Source: Camelus bactrianus
Taxonomy: Eukaryota; Chordata; Mammalia; Artiodactyla; Camelidae
Direction: 5' to 3'
Assembly (NCBI RefSeq): GCF_048773025.1
Contig: NC_133559.1
Coordinates: 28,612,501-28,676,500, forward strand
Length of the DNA stretch: 64,000 nucleotides
Part shown: piece after piece, positions 11,811 through 22,990 of the stretch
How the letters are laid out: the number at the start of each line of letters is the position of its first letter
How positions within the stretch are numbered: position 1 is the stretch's first letter
Notes under the pieces: generated by a model
Seen by the model: only the letters and a program-made list of their open reading frames with translations
Databases searched by the model: none
What the model was told of the DNA's origin: nothing
Made by a program: the position numbers and the translations under genes

Positions 11811-12524
11811 GAGGCTGTTGTAACTCAGCTATTTTGAGTGAATCTGGGGGAGGAAGAGAAGTCAGAATCTCCGACCTGCCCAGCCACTCTCCCTTGCAAC
11901 ACTCCTTCTCCACAGAGACGTCTATCACGGCAGCTACGAGGGAAGCCGGTCACCGCGTGTGATTGCGCGCGTGACCTGTCAGTCAGCGGGGCCCCGGGCT
12001 TATAAGGTCCCCATGCTTGGTTTAATTCTCTGCTGTCACCATTTTGAAGTGCTTAATGCTTCTGAACAAGAAGCCACATTTTCACTTTGCACAAGGCCCT
12101 GGAAATTCTGTAACTCATTCTGTACATACTGTCGGGTACACATGGTCTCCTTTCTCTCACCGCCACCCCCGACGGACTGTCATCCCCTGTTGCTCCTGAA
12201 TGCTGCTGGGTGGAGCCCATCCCCTCCAGACCCCCTGCAGAGGCTAAAATCTGGCCATTTCTGCTGTGGCCTGGGGCCCCCTCTGCTGACACCTTCTGCC
12301 CTGGTCCCACCTCGCTCAGACTTCTCAGCAAATTCCCAGCATCTTTCCTGAGAAGAGCCTTTGGGAGAGGTGCCGAGTTCCCCTAGATTTTCCAGGGAGC
12401 CTGAACTGGTCAGAGCCAGGGTTTGGGGGTGTCTCAGTGACTTCTGTCCTCTTTCATGCCCTTGAATTCCGTGGAAGCACATAACCACCGCTGGCCCTCT
12501 CTCAAGCTGTGTTTTAACCAAGAA

Positions 12525-12640
12525 AGCCTGGATTATAATCCTGGCTCTGTCCTGTACTACCTAAGCCAGCTTTCACAAGTCACACTGATTCTCAAGAGCC
12601 TCAGTTTCCTCATCTGCAAAATGGTTACATAAGTAGCACC
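12525..12640 (+). repeat. MIR SINE
   Basis: MIR core and 3' blocks are visible: 'gattataatcctggctctg', then 'cctcagtttcctcatctgca' and 'aaaatggttaca'. Old mammalian-wide SINE. Confidence 0.75.
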
Positions 12641-13350
12641 CAACTTGCTGGTTTGTCCAGAGGCTGCCACGAAATGCCACGTAAAAGTTCCATGCAGCTG
12701 CCCACATGCAGTGGGTGCTTTCGGATTTCCAAATTTATGACAGGAAAATGAACACGCAGCCTCTGCCTGCTCCCTGGGGTGCTGAACCTCTGTGTGGCAT
12801 CCTCGCCCTCCCATTCTTGGCTGGTTGGACCATAAGCGTCACAGCATCTGGGCACCACCTCTTCAGCTGGACCCTCGGACGTTCAACCCTACCTCTGTCC
12901 GAACTCCAAGCAGATTTCTCTCAGCTTCTGGTTTGTCTGCTCTCAGCTCTGTAGCCATTTTCTCCTTAGAATTTCTAGCACACAAAAGCTTTGCAGAATG
13001 CTTTATTGCATTGAGGTACAATTAAAGCCATAAAATTCAAGACACTCCGTCCAGTGTCACTAAATGCTGTGAAAATCTCCTTTTATGTAAAACAGTGGAC
13101 TTCCTGCTTTAGAATCTAGTGTAATTTTCCATTAAACAGAGCTGTTCGTACGTCCTTCTCTCCCTCTGTGGATTGTCTGCTTACAAGCTGCGGGCGAGAC
13201 GTCGATTCTTTGCAGCCACAGTCCTTCCAGACCGTCTCTTGCTTTCTCCTTCCATCCCTGTCCATTGGGAAGGAAGATGGGAGAATAAGGTGTTCTGAGC
13301 CTGGAGAAGTGGTTCTTATCTGGACAAGAAAACATATTAAGAAGCTGTTG

Positions 13351-13436
13351 GAGGGGGGTGGGTACAGCTCAGCAGTGGAGGACAGCATGCACAAGGTCCT
13401 GGGTTCCATCCCCAGTGCCTCCATGTAAAAGAAAAA
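13351..13436 (+). mobile_element. Camelid tRNA-derived SINE with internal deletion
   Basis: It starts GAGGGGGGTGGGTACAGCTC and has a B box GGTTCCATCCCC. The A-box to anticodon-loop part is shortened relative to the other copies: the 'tgcttagcatg' block is partly missing. The tail is AAAAGAAAAAAAG. Confidence 0.88.
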
Positions 13437-14814
13437 AAGCTACTGTAATATTCCAGGCAAGAAATAATAATGCCAAGCTAGCTGCAGGAAGAGAGGAAGG
13501 GTGGGAATAAATGCCAAAGATGATCTGTTTTGCACATGGAGATGAAAAAGAGGAGGAATCAAAGATAAAGGAGTCCCTGGTGTTTCCAGCCAGAGTGATG
13601 GCGAGGCTGGCACAGCCATGGCCGCCACAGGAGATGGAAAAGATGGAGAGGTAATCCGTCTGCTCCCACAGCTTTGTACCGGTAACTCCTGGCCATACTG
13701 GCTCTGCAGAACACAAATCTGAGATGGGCTGATACGGCTTTAAGAAAACAAGGGCTGAGCTTGAGAGCTTTCCTAGTTGAGGCAGGGGGGGCTTGTGAAG
13801 TGTTGAGGGAGACAGTGTTCAGCGAGACAAGAAAAGAGTCAGGGCGACGCGGTCACACGTGTCAGGAGGCGAAATACTTCAAGGAGCGGGTGAGGAGGCT
13901 GAGGGCCAAGGCGAGGGCTCTGGCAGAGCCGCTGCCATGCAGGGGAGGCAGAAGTCAGGGTGTGAGGCGCAGGGGAGATAAGCAGGGGGCGAGGGGACAA
14001 GGGGTGGCTGCTTTCTCATCAACGCTGCGAAGGAAGGAGAGCTCCACACTTGGTGGGCGTGGTGCCGCCCTGGGTGCAGCCCCCACGCCTCTGCCTGGCA
14101 CTTTCGAACCCCACGCGGGTTCCAGCATCTTTCTGAAGTAACACCTCTCCCCTGACGAAATGGTGTTTTCCTTCTTGCTGCAGAAGCTCTAGCTGCCTGC
14201 TTCCTGAACAGAACTGAGCAGCTAAATTAGGTTAAATCAACCCCAACTCTTTTCCACAGTTTCACCAAGTAATCCAAGAAAACGCCTGGGGTCGCAGAGA
14301 AGGACTCGGTGACAAGCAGCAGTGACTCTGAGGTCTTCAGAGCCCACCTGCCAGGGGCCCAGGTCTGAGGCAGACGTTTTCCACGTGCACCTCCTCCCCT
14401 CTGGGCACAGAGTTTGAGGCGGAAGTGCCTCCCAAGCACTGTGCACGTGGAAGAGGCATAATGACAGAAACAACCCACCAAAAAGCCCTCCCCCTGTAGG
14501 TGAGTGAAAGCGAGGAGGGCACAGGTCCACCCGTGTTCCCACTTGATCCTCGAGAAGGTTGGGGAACAGAGGGCTGCGTTCTCAGAACTTTGTCAGAAAC
14601 GAGCAGGACCCATCCAGCCCCTTCTCCATCGTCCCCCCTCACTGTGTACCCTGTGACTGCCTGTTTGCCACTGCGGGTCCCCCGAGACGAGCCCAATTCC
14701 ATATCTGCACGCTCCCCCCCTCCCCATGCATCTAACCGCTGTAGTTGCAAAGGCTGGCACCTTCCGGGGTAGGAGGGGCGCTGGCAACTAATCCGAATAA
14801 CAACAGCCTCGGTC

Positions 14815-15003
14815 ATTCTCTATTGAGCTCCTACTGCGTGCCAAGAAAGCTCAAAAACTAGGCGTGAGTCCTTTTACTCACTCTTTGCAAAAACCTGTTG
14901 ACAGTAAAAGGAGCGGGGTCTCAGCCTAAGGGACTTGTTCAAGGTTACAGAGCACGTAAATGACCAGGGTCAGGACGCAGTTCTGCCTGACTCCAAAGGC
15001 AGT
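14815..15003 (-). repeat. MIR SINE, antisense
   Basis: The reverse MIR order is readable: 'ttgagctcctactgcgtgcc', then 'gggacttgttcaaggttaca', then 'ctgcctgactccaaaggcag'. Confidence 0.7.
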
Positions 15004-16454
15004 CCCTGCTCAGTAAGGAAGAGGGAAAGCCATGGCCCCCTCAGAAGCGTTTCGCTTATTCTTGCTTTGGCAGCAGTTTTCTTTCCCAGAATCCAAAGGA
15101 TGTCAAAGACAGTTCACTTGCAAACTTTGCCCCCCCCGCCCCCCGATCAACAAGCAAACAGCAAACAAAACCCAGCAAAAGCGGGGACTCTTTTTCCAGG
15201 AGCGGTGCTCTCCTGTCCAGAAGCCAGGAGCGATTTGACCTTTAGAGGTCTCCTCAAGTTCTGAGCCACAATCAGATAGACTCAAGCCCTTGGCCACACA
15301 GAACAAAAGCTTCACTTCCTGCTTTAAAGTCTCCGGCCTCGGATGTGTCAGTCCATCAAAAGCTGAGTCTCCCCAGTGCGAAATGAATTATGGGAGAAGC
15401 AGTGAGAGACAGCTGGGCCTGAGGGCAGAGGACACAGGGCAGTACGGGCCGGGCTTCAGCAGCTGGGCCAGGGGAGGCTGGGAGCCCGAGGGTGGGGGCT
15501 TCCATCAGCACAAGGGCCGCCACACATGCAAGCAGGTTTTGCATCACGGCCTTGACCTCCTAACTTTTTAAAAGCTTAAATATATACTAGAAATGTTTCC
15601 TCATTTTGTGACCTCTAACAAGTTTCTATAAAGGCAAATATTAAAAAAAAAAAAATAAAAGCCAGAACTTTAACAAATGTCTGAGACGTTTGGGATCCGG
15701 AGCCCCTGGCATGACCCTGTGTTCTTCCCTTATCTGCTGTGGTCCTTGCGTCTCCCAAGACGCCGACCCCGTGGGCCTCCACCTGGAGCCCATTTTAGCT
15801 GAAGGAGCCTGGGCCCGCAGCTCCACCCCCTTAGCCACTGCCCTGGGCCCAGGTACCTTCTCAGATCCCCCGGGGCCACCCGAGGGGTCTGGAATTCTTT
15901 TCTGGCTCAGGCTGGGGCACCCTGGCAGAGAGCTGGGCAGGGAGCAGACTGGCCCTGTGGGAAGGACTGGGGATCTGGTGACCCCTAGCTTTCCTGAGAT
16001 GTTTTGAGAAACTTCCAGTAAAGGAACACTGAGGTCATTGGCCAAAGTCAACTGGAGACAACCTCTTAACAACTAGATTGTCTCTGCCTGGGGAGGAAGC
16101 AGGTGAATGCTTGCTCGCTGGGGCTTTCATTTTAACTCTGGAAAAATCTGTGTCACCTGCTGAAGCTCCCACTGAGCTGTTTTCAGGCCCTGAGCAGGGA
16201 CTCCTCAGACAACCGCTCACTTTGGATTCTGCTCCTAGCATCTCTATAGCAACCTGGGTACCAGCTGGAAGACCAAGAAACCCAGCAGGGCCCTGATTAC
16301 CAGGCTCAAGGAAGAGCACGGAACAGGCGACAAACAGTGTCAGTTACCAGAGGGTTTTTGTTTTTTGTTTTTTTTCTTTCAAGATAGAGTTCTGAGGAAT
16401 TAAAAAATGTGTTTAGTTGACCATGAGGTAGCTTTAAAAATCAGATGCTTTTAG

Positions 16455-16546
16455 GTGGGGTGGTGGTGGTGCAATAGCTCAGTGGTAGGGTGCACACTTA
16501 GCATGCACGGGAGCCCTGGGTTCGATCCCCAGTACCTCCATTTAAA
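16455..16546 (+). mobile_element. Camelid tRNA-derived SINE
   Basis: It has a GGTGGGGTGGTGGTGGT 5' variation, an A box (ATAGCTCAGTGGTAGGGTGC) and a B box (GGTTCGATCCCC), and ends in an A7 tail. Imperfect flanking repeats (GATGCTTTT before, GATACTTTT after) may be the target-site duplication. Confidence 0.9.
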
Positions 16547-19500
16547 AAAATTGGATACTTTTGCTCAATTCTAGGAAAATGGTTAACAAATTGGCTCTGG
16601 GTTCTGTTTTTAAGGCAAACGTTCGTGTTTTAAATTTAGCAGTTCAAAGTCCAACAATTCACTTCTATTTTGTTTAGGCAAAAAGTCACGACGCTGTACC
16701 ACTGAGTTAGCTGTTTTCTAAGCTACATTTAATAATCATTTTCTTATCAGTCTCTATACTCGTTGTTTTAACTGAGAGAAGGAAATGGAGACTCGAAACC
16801 CAAGGTTGATGTCAAGCTTAGCGGAGTCCTCAGATAATCAGAGAGCTCCAGTCTGCGCACTCTAGCGTCCTCTTAAGCAAAGTCCGGCTCAAGAGCCTTG
16901 CCCTGAAAACCCCTACATGTGACAAATGTATTCAAATGATTTCTTCCTTCTTCCAGAATTAAAATGTTCCAACAGCTTGGCTGTTCCGACATGCCATCTT
17001 CGGTGAACCAGAGGGGTTCCCTTTTCTCTTTGGACTTTCTCTCAGCCAGCTGGCTCTCAAAAAGATTTCCTGTGCTTCTCATAACATGTGACACTACAAC
17101 ACCTGTCTAGACCTCAAATGATTCTTCCGGGTCCGGTTTGCAAAATCTCGAGCCAGTGTTTGATTGGTTATCATTATTGCTCTTGCTTCAGAAACGATTT
17201 CCCAAGCACTCAGCCAACTACCCAAGGCGGGGTTTCTGCACTTCAGCTGATTACTCCATGCTTCCGCTCACCAAGCACGCACTCGGGGAGATAAAACCAT
17301 AGAGTCTTAGGTTCATTTGCTCCCTTTGAACTAAACAACAACAAAAAAAACCCCCATCTGTTACCTTTGGCCAATCGATCCCCCAGTTCAGCTCTTAGAA
17401 CTGAGCCCCCCATGCGCAGGGACATTTCCACGTCTTCTGGAGGCCAGTGTTAGGCTGGAATGTGAGGAGAGGTGGGAGGGCAGGGAGGGAAGGGGGCCAG
17501 GTGTCCAGGTGGTGGATCCAGGCTGCAGAAGCCTGTATCCATAGTGCCTCCTTTCACTTGACCTCTAGCAGACTTCGGTGGTACTCAGAGAACTGAACCC
17601 TCTCTCTCTCATCCAGTTCCTGGGTGTCCTCTGAGTCACACTCAGGGATGAGGAAGTAAAAAGGGCTGTGAAATGAGCCTCGTTGTCATGTGGTTCTTTT
17701 CTCCTAATTTGGTCTGACAGGCCTGGGCACAGGGGCCTGGGGAACATCTTTCTTGGCAGAGAGAGAGGGGAAATCTAGTACCTTCTGTTTTCTCATTTGA
17801 TGTCTGAGCTGACCTTCTGGCTGAAAATCTCCAGAGGACAAGAGCTGAGCCATAACTATCTTTTTTTCTTCTTTTTTTCCTTTTCTTTTATTATGGGTCC
17901 TAGTTAGGACACACGTGTGATTTCTAGGCTTGGAAAATGCATCTTTGCAATAAGGGTGATACAGAATGCAAAAACCCCCACTGCAAAAAATTGTACTTTT
18001 GTGGCAAATATTCATTTTCCCACCAATAGAGATGCAAAAAAAAAAAAAAAAGTCTGTATTTTTCCAAACTCTCTATTTTTAGCTTTTTCTTCTGGTGGCA
18101 GAAAACATAGTCTTATTTGGTTCCAGGCATACTCAGACACTTCAAGTTTAAACCTACTCAAGTTCCCCTAGTTTGATATTTCCAAACTTTTCTGGGGGCT
18201 GTCATTTCTCCCTTTTGAAGCTAGCTGCTTCCAGGAGATAGTGGTCTTCAGTGCCTCTCCTGTGAGTTCCCCATCCAACTGGTCTCTCTCCCTTCTTGAT
18301 CTTCTAGGGGATGGGAGGGTGGAGGCAGGGAAGAGAGGGTTGGCAGGGGGAGGACTGGTGGAGAGTGTAGTAGACTGACTCAGCCAGCATTCTCCACCCC
18401 TCCACCCTGTATTTCCATGTTACATAAGGGCCGCTGCTTTTGAATTTAAAAGACAACAATTTGTTGGCTTTCTTCTCTAGATCCACCATGACAATTCTTC
18501 TCTGGGACAAATGGCAGCCTCCTGTTTCTCCATAGGAATGTGGGGAAAGGTCATGAAATGAAAGAGAGGGTGGGGGGCGGTAATATTCCATTAACACTTT
18601 GCACTACGACATCGCCATACGTTGCTGTGGAGAAGCTCTCCTGACACTCCATCCCTTGTACAATTGACTCTCACCAGTGGATGCCCCATGGCTGAGCAAA
18701 GGGCTCAGGCCAGCGCCAGCGGCTCACGTGGTCCAGGATGGAACCCAGGGCAGCGGTTCCCTAGGTCCTCATTCTCCCCACATCCCGAGGAGGGGTGTGC
18801 TCGGACGGACGGGCAGATGTACTCTGGGACCCTGTCCTCTACTGCCCCTCCCTCTCCTATCTTCCCCTTTTTCTTTCTCTTTTATGCTCCCTCCCTCACT
18901 CCTTCCCTTCTCTCTTTTGAAATGTGGTTTGCATGTAGTAAAATGTACACATGTGAAGCATACAGCTCAGTGAGTTATTACCCGTGTATGCCATCACACC
19001 CAGAGTGCCCCCTTTTTATGGGAGATCGTGAGTGCAGTCTTGGAACTGGGACAAATACAGCCTAAACTGGGGCACAAAATGGTCTGACCTTGTGTGCCAG
19101 CTTTTATAAGGGTGTCTGGCCTTTGAATTCCTCAGCCCCTCCCACCTCAGCTGAGATAGCAGGGTTAGCAAGACTCCATCAAGAAAACTTCCCAGCCCAG
19201 AGGCCCTGCAGGGTCCCTTCCACCTGCTGGGGAGGGAACTTGATGACCACTTGACCTCGGCGAGGTCCCAGATGGGAGTGTTGGTGGTCTGTTCTGGGCT
19301 CATCAGTCATGTGAATGTCCTGCCCCAGATGAGGAGCTGGGTCTTGTGGGAACACTTCAGAGTCACCCTGCTTGTGGTGCGGGCTGAGCTGTGTGGGTGA
19401 GGTTCACACAGCTACACTTCCTTGTCAAGTACTAGCACAGAGTCACCAAGCAGAATCGGAACCAGAGTCAGCTGAGAACTAATCTGAGGTTTTCTGATTG

Positions 19501-19629
19501 CAGCCATGATTTTTGACAACTTTTCCTCCACTGCTTTGAGATGTTCTCACAATGAACAGGGTCTTGGGTCCCTGTAAAAGGCAACAGACCAAATCATGCA
19601 GGGACTGCCCTCTGAAAAACACTCACTAT

Positions 19630-20330
19630 CAGCTTTGGGAAAGTTGAAATTGGTACAACCTTTCTGGAGAACATCTTGTAATACACTTCGATTCAGCATT
19701 CTACTTCTAGAAACCTGTTCTGCTGAAATACGCAAATGTGCAAATACCCGCCCTCTGGAGCCCCACATATGCACACTGTGGCACTGTTTATAATAAGCAC
19801 GGTAGGTAAGAACTTTTTTTAAACCTAAGTGACCACCAATAGGGGAAATTTTAGATAAATTATGATACATGTGTACAGGAACAGAATGAGGTAGATCTAT
19901 ACATGCTGTTATTAAAAAATGGCCAGCTGCTCACTTCGGCTGCACATGTACTAAAATTGGAACAACACGGAGAAGGTTAGCATGGCCCCTGTGCAAAGAT
20001 GACACTCAGATTTGTGATGCATTCCATCGTAAAAAAAAAAAATGGGAGATGGCCAAGCTACTGGGTTAAGTAAGACACAACACAAACCAAACAAAAACCT
20101 AAAGAAGAGATTGATAACTTTTTTTTAGTAATTTAACGAGAATATGACATTAGCACGTGTACTGGGAAAAGGGGTAGACCACGAGATGAACACTGCTTAC
20201 CTCCGGGGTGTGGGAGGAACGTTAGGGGACTTTTATTTATAGCTTTTATATTTTGATATTGTTGGAATTCCACAAGGAGCTTGTATGACTTTTGAAATAT
20301 GAAAAACTATGTTTTTTTTTTTTAAGTATT
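19630..20330 (+). mobile_element. Old L1 3' end (L1M type), interrupted by a U6 pseudogene
   Basis: The left part follows the end of L1 ORF2 and the start of the 3' UTR: 'tggtacaacctttctggaga', 'attctacttctagaaacctg', 'cactgtttataataagcac', 'aattatgatacatgtgtaca', 'attaaaaaatgg'. The right part, from about 20041, continues L1 3' UTR order: 'taagacacaacac', 'tttatttatagcttttatat', 'aaggagcttgtatgactttt'. The coding frame is degraded. The U6 copy sits between the two parts. Confidence 0.8.
19927..20029 (+). pseudogene. U6 snRNA retropseudogene
   Basis: The full length of U6 is recognisable, from TGCTCACTTCGGCTGCACAT through ACTAAAATTGGAACAACACG, GAGAAGGTTAGCATGGCCCC, TGTGCAAAGATGACACTCA and ATTCCATCG. 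It carries several substitutions relative to functional U6 and is followed by an A12 tail (20031-20043) instead of a T-run terminator. AAAAAATGG precedes it and recurs after the tail. It is a retrotransposed copy inside an older L1, not an active pol III gene: no upstream PSE/TATA context was recognised. Confidence 0.93.
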
Positions 20331-20479
20331 CTCTTGAGAAAAAGGAAGAAGTCTTTAAACTGGTGAGAGGACAGAGAATTTTTCCCATGACGGTTTCCAG
20401 ACACCCCAGGTTAGTCTATCTATAGAATTGGTCCCAAGGGCGGGGATTAGTAGAACCGGGGTGGAATGTGCAGGGCAGA

Positions 20480-21280
20480 GACGTTCCTTCGTTCAGGGGC
20501 CGTAGTGGGTACAGGAGGCAGCCCGTGGTCCCCGTGATCCCAGCCTTCAACCCTCTGCACTCCCCTCTCCTTGAATGTGGACTGGACCTACTGCCTTGCT
20601 TCAAGTGAAGAGAATATGGCAAACAAAGTAAGAAGAAACAAGTTATTAATATAAACAGAAACAATTTTTTTAAATTAAAAAAAAAAACGGGGAGGGTATA
20701 GCTCAAGCGGTAGAGTGCATGCTTATCTTGCATGAAGTCCTGGGTTCAATCCCCAGTACCTCCTCTAAAAATAAACGAATAAACCTAATTATAAAAAAAA
20801 TTTTTTTTAAATATGAAAAGAAAAAAAATAGAATACTGCAAAAGTGATGGGATGTCACTTCCAAGATTAGGTAACAAAAGGCTGTGTTTCCATCCAGCTA
20901 GCTCTCTCTCTTTCTCTCTCACTCACCCACTTTGGTGACATCGGCTGCTCTGTGATGGTCTGCACCGTGGAGATGCTGGTGTGGCCAAAAGGACAGCCTC
21001 CCGGCAGCAGCCAGTGAGAAGCTGAGGCCCTTTGTCCAACAGCCTGTGCAAAACTGATCCTGTCTCAGTCGAACTTTGAGCTGAATGTGGCTCCCAGCCC
21101 GACAGCTTGATTGCAGCCTTGAGAGAGACCCTGAGCCAGAGGACCTGGTTAAGTTGTGCCAAATTCTCCACCCACAGCAGCTAACTGTGAGATGGTAAAG
21201 CCGTGCTGTTTGGAGCCTCTGCATTTGGTAGTTTGTTATGAAGCAGGAGACAGGTGATACAGCAAGGAAACGATGGGGCC
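20480..21280 (+). mobile_element. MLT1-type LTR fossil (ERVL-MaLR), carrying a SINE insertion
   Basis: MLT1 LTR order is readable: 'gaatgtggactggacctact', 'gaagagaatatggca', [SINE], 'aaaagtgatgggatgtcact', a CTCTCT run, 'tgagagagaccctgagccag', and 'gtagtttgttatgaagcagg'. It is an old solo-LTR-like remnant that predates the SINE. The limits are approximate. Confidence 0.7.
20688..20795 (+). mobile_element. Camelid tRNA-derived SINE inside an MLT1-type LTR
   Basis: It starts CGGGGAGGGTATAGCTCAAG and has a B box GGTTCAATCCCC, then 'ctctaaaaataaacgaataa' and 'acctaatta'. GAATATGGCAAA before it and GAATACTGCAAA after it look like diverged copies of the interrupted LTR sequence or target-site duplication. 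Confidence 0.93.
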
Positions 21281-21649
21281 TCTGACTCACTCAAATCGGG
21301 CAGAGGCACTGGGGGAGCAGCACCTTGTTGATTAACTCCATCTGTATGAGAAGGTCACCTTTTAAGACTTTTACTGGAGTTTCTCAATTTGAAAACCCAG
21401 GGTAGTTCCAAGGAAGACATAGATGCTTCCGGGAATGATGCCCTGCCTCCTCTGTGCAAATGTTGCATACATGGCGGGGTCATAAAATACGCGTATTGAA
21501 AAGACGTGTCTGGTAGCAGGCCTCCCAGACGGCTCCTCTAGTCCAAGCCTCCTGGTCATCACGCCCTCGTGCAGGCTGCCCACGAATCAGAGCTGGCCTG
21601 TGGGACCCGCAGAACACCGCAGCCCCGACTGCTTGTGACTTCCGGCCAT

Positions 21650-21980
21650 AGGTCATAAAATCGCAGACTGGGACACCTGGATGGTTTTCTCTGCTGGAAG
21701 CCAGCTGCTGTGTCATGAGGACACTCAAACAGCTCTGTGCAGAGGCCCACGTGGAAAAGAACTGGGGCTTCTTGCCCACAGCCAGCAAAACTGTGCCAGC
21801 CTGGTGAGGGAGCCGCCCTGGAAGCAGGTCTCCAGCCTCAGATGAGCCTTCGCGTGACTGTCACCCCTGCTAACACCTGAGTCCAACCGCATGAAAGTCT
21901 CAAAGCAGAAAATACTCAGGAAGCCACCACCAAACTCCTGACCCACAGAAACTGTGAGAGATAACAAATGATTGGGTTTT
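21650..21980 (+). mobile_element. MLT1-type LTR fossil (second copy)
   Basis: Blocks typical of MLT1 LTRs occur in order: 'cagaggcccacgtggaaaag', 'agccgccctggaagcagg', 'cctcagatgagccttcgcgt' and 'ctcctgacccacagaaactg', then 'tgagagataacaaatg'. Old remnant, without internal retroviral sequence. A young L1 3' end follows directly. Confidence 0.7.
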
Positions 21981-21983
21981 CTT

Positions 21984-21987
<4 letters not shown>

Positions 21988-22026
<39 letters not shown>
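21988..22026. repeat. (TA)n microsatellite
   Basis: About 19 uninterrupted TA units adjoin the T-side (3' end) of the antisense L1 that follows. Confidence 0.97.
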
Positions 22027-22030
<4 letters not shown>

Positions 22031-22990
22031 TTTAATAGAAGTATAGTCAGTTTACAATGTTGTGTCAGTTTCTGGTGTACAACACAATGCTTCAGTCATA
22101 CATAACATACATATATTCATTTTCATATTCTTTTCCACCATAAGTTACTACAAGGTACTGAATAGAGTTCCCTGTGCTGTACAGTATGTACTTGTTTATC
22201 TATTTTATATATATTAGTATCTGAAAATCTCAAACTCCTAATTTTTCCTTTCCCACCCTCTTTCCCCCTCTCCCCTCTGGTAACCGTAAGTTTGTTTTCT
22301 ATGTGAGTCTCTTTCTGTTTTGTAAATAAGTTTTTTTTGGGGGGGGGGTTCCACATATAAGTGATATCATACGGTATTTTTCTTTCTCTTTCTGGCTTAC
22401 TTCACTTGGAATAACAATCTCCGGTCCACCCATGTTGCTGCAAATGGCATTATTTTATTCTTTTTATGGCTCAGTAGTATTCCGTTGTATAAATACACCA
22501 CAACTTCTTTTTTTTTGGTATTAGTTTGCATTTTAATTTTTTTAACATTTTTTTTTATTGAGTTATAGTCATTTTACAATATTGTGTCAAATTCCAGTGT
22601 AGAGCACAATTTTTCAGTTATACGTGAACATACATACATCCATTGTCACATTCTCTTTTGCTGTGAGCCACCAAAAGATCCTGTAATACACCGCAACTTC
22701 TTTGTCCAGTCATTTGTCGATGGGCATTTAGGCTGCTTCCATGTCTTGGCTATTGTAAATAGTGCTGCCATGAACATTGGGGCACATGCATCTTTTTGAA
22801 TTAAGATTCCCTCTGGATGTATGCCCAGAATTGGGATTGCTGGATCATATTTTTAGTCTTTTGAGGAGTCTCCATACTGTTTTCCACAGTGGCTGCACCA
22901 AACTGCATTCCCACCAGCAGTGTAGGAGGGTTCCCTTTTCTCCACAGCCTCTCCAGCATTTATTATGTGTGAGCTATACAAAACAAATTA
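22027..22990 (-). mobile_element. Camelid L1 3' portion, antisense, with nested L1 insertion
   Basis: It reads in antisense from the L1 3' end ('gaagtatagtcagtttacaa', 'gttgtgtcagtttctggtgt') through the 3' UTR ('ccctgtgctgtacagtatgt', 'ctttctggcttacttcactt') into ORF2-end sequence ('gggattgctggatcatattt', 'tgcattcccaccagcagtgt'). It is interrupted at 22511-22685 by a second 3'-end fragment. 5'-truncated, like most L1 copies. Confidence 0.9.
22511..22685 (-). mobile_element. Short L1 3' end nested in an older L1, flanked by target-site duplication
   Basis: A minus-strand L1 3' end with a T-rich side ('ttttttattgagttatagtc', 'gtgtcaaattccagtgtaga') is bracketed by ATACACCACAACTTCTTT (22493-22510) and ATACACCGCAACTTCTTT (22686-22703). 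This is an 18-bp target-site duplication with one mismatch. Host L1 sequence resumes in register afterwards. Confidence 0.92.

Noticed and set aside
19927-20029. Functional U6 snRNA gene
   Set aside because: Several substitutions, an A-tail in place of the T-run terminator, and insertion in an L1 show a retropseudogene.
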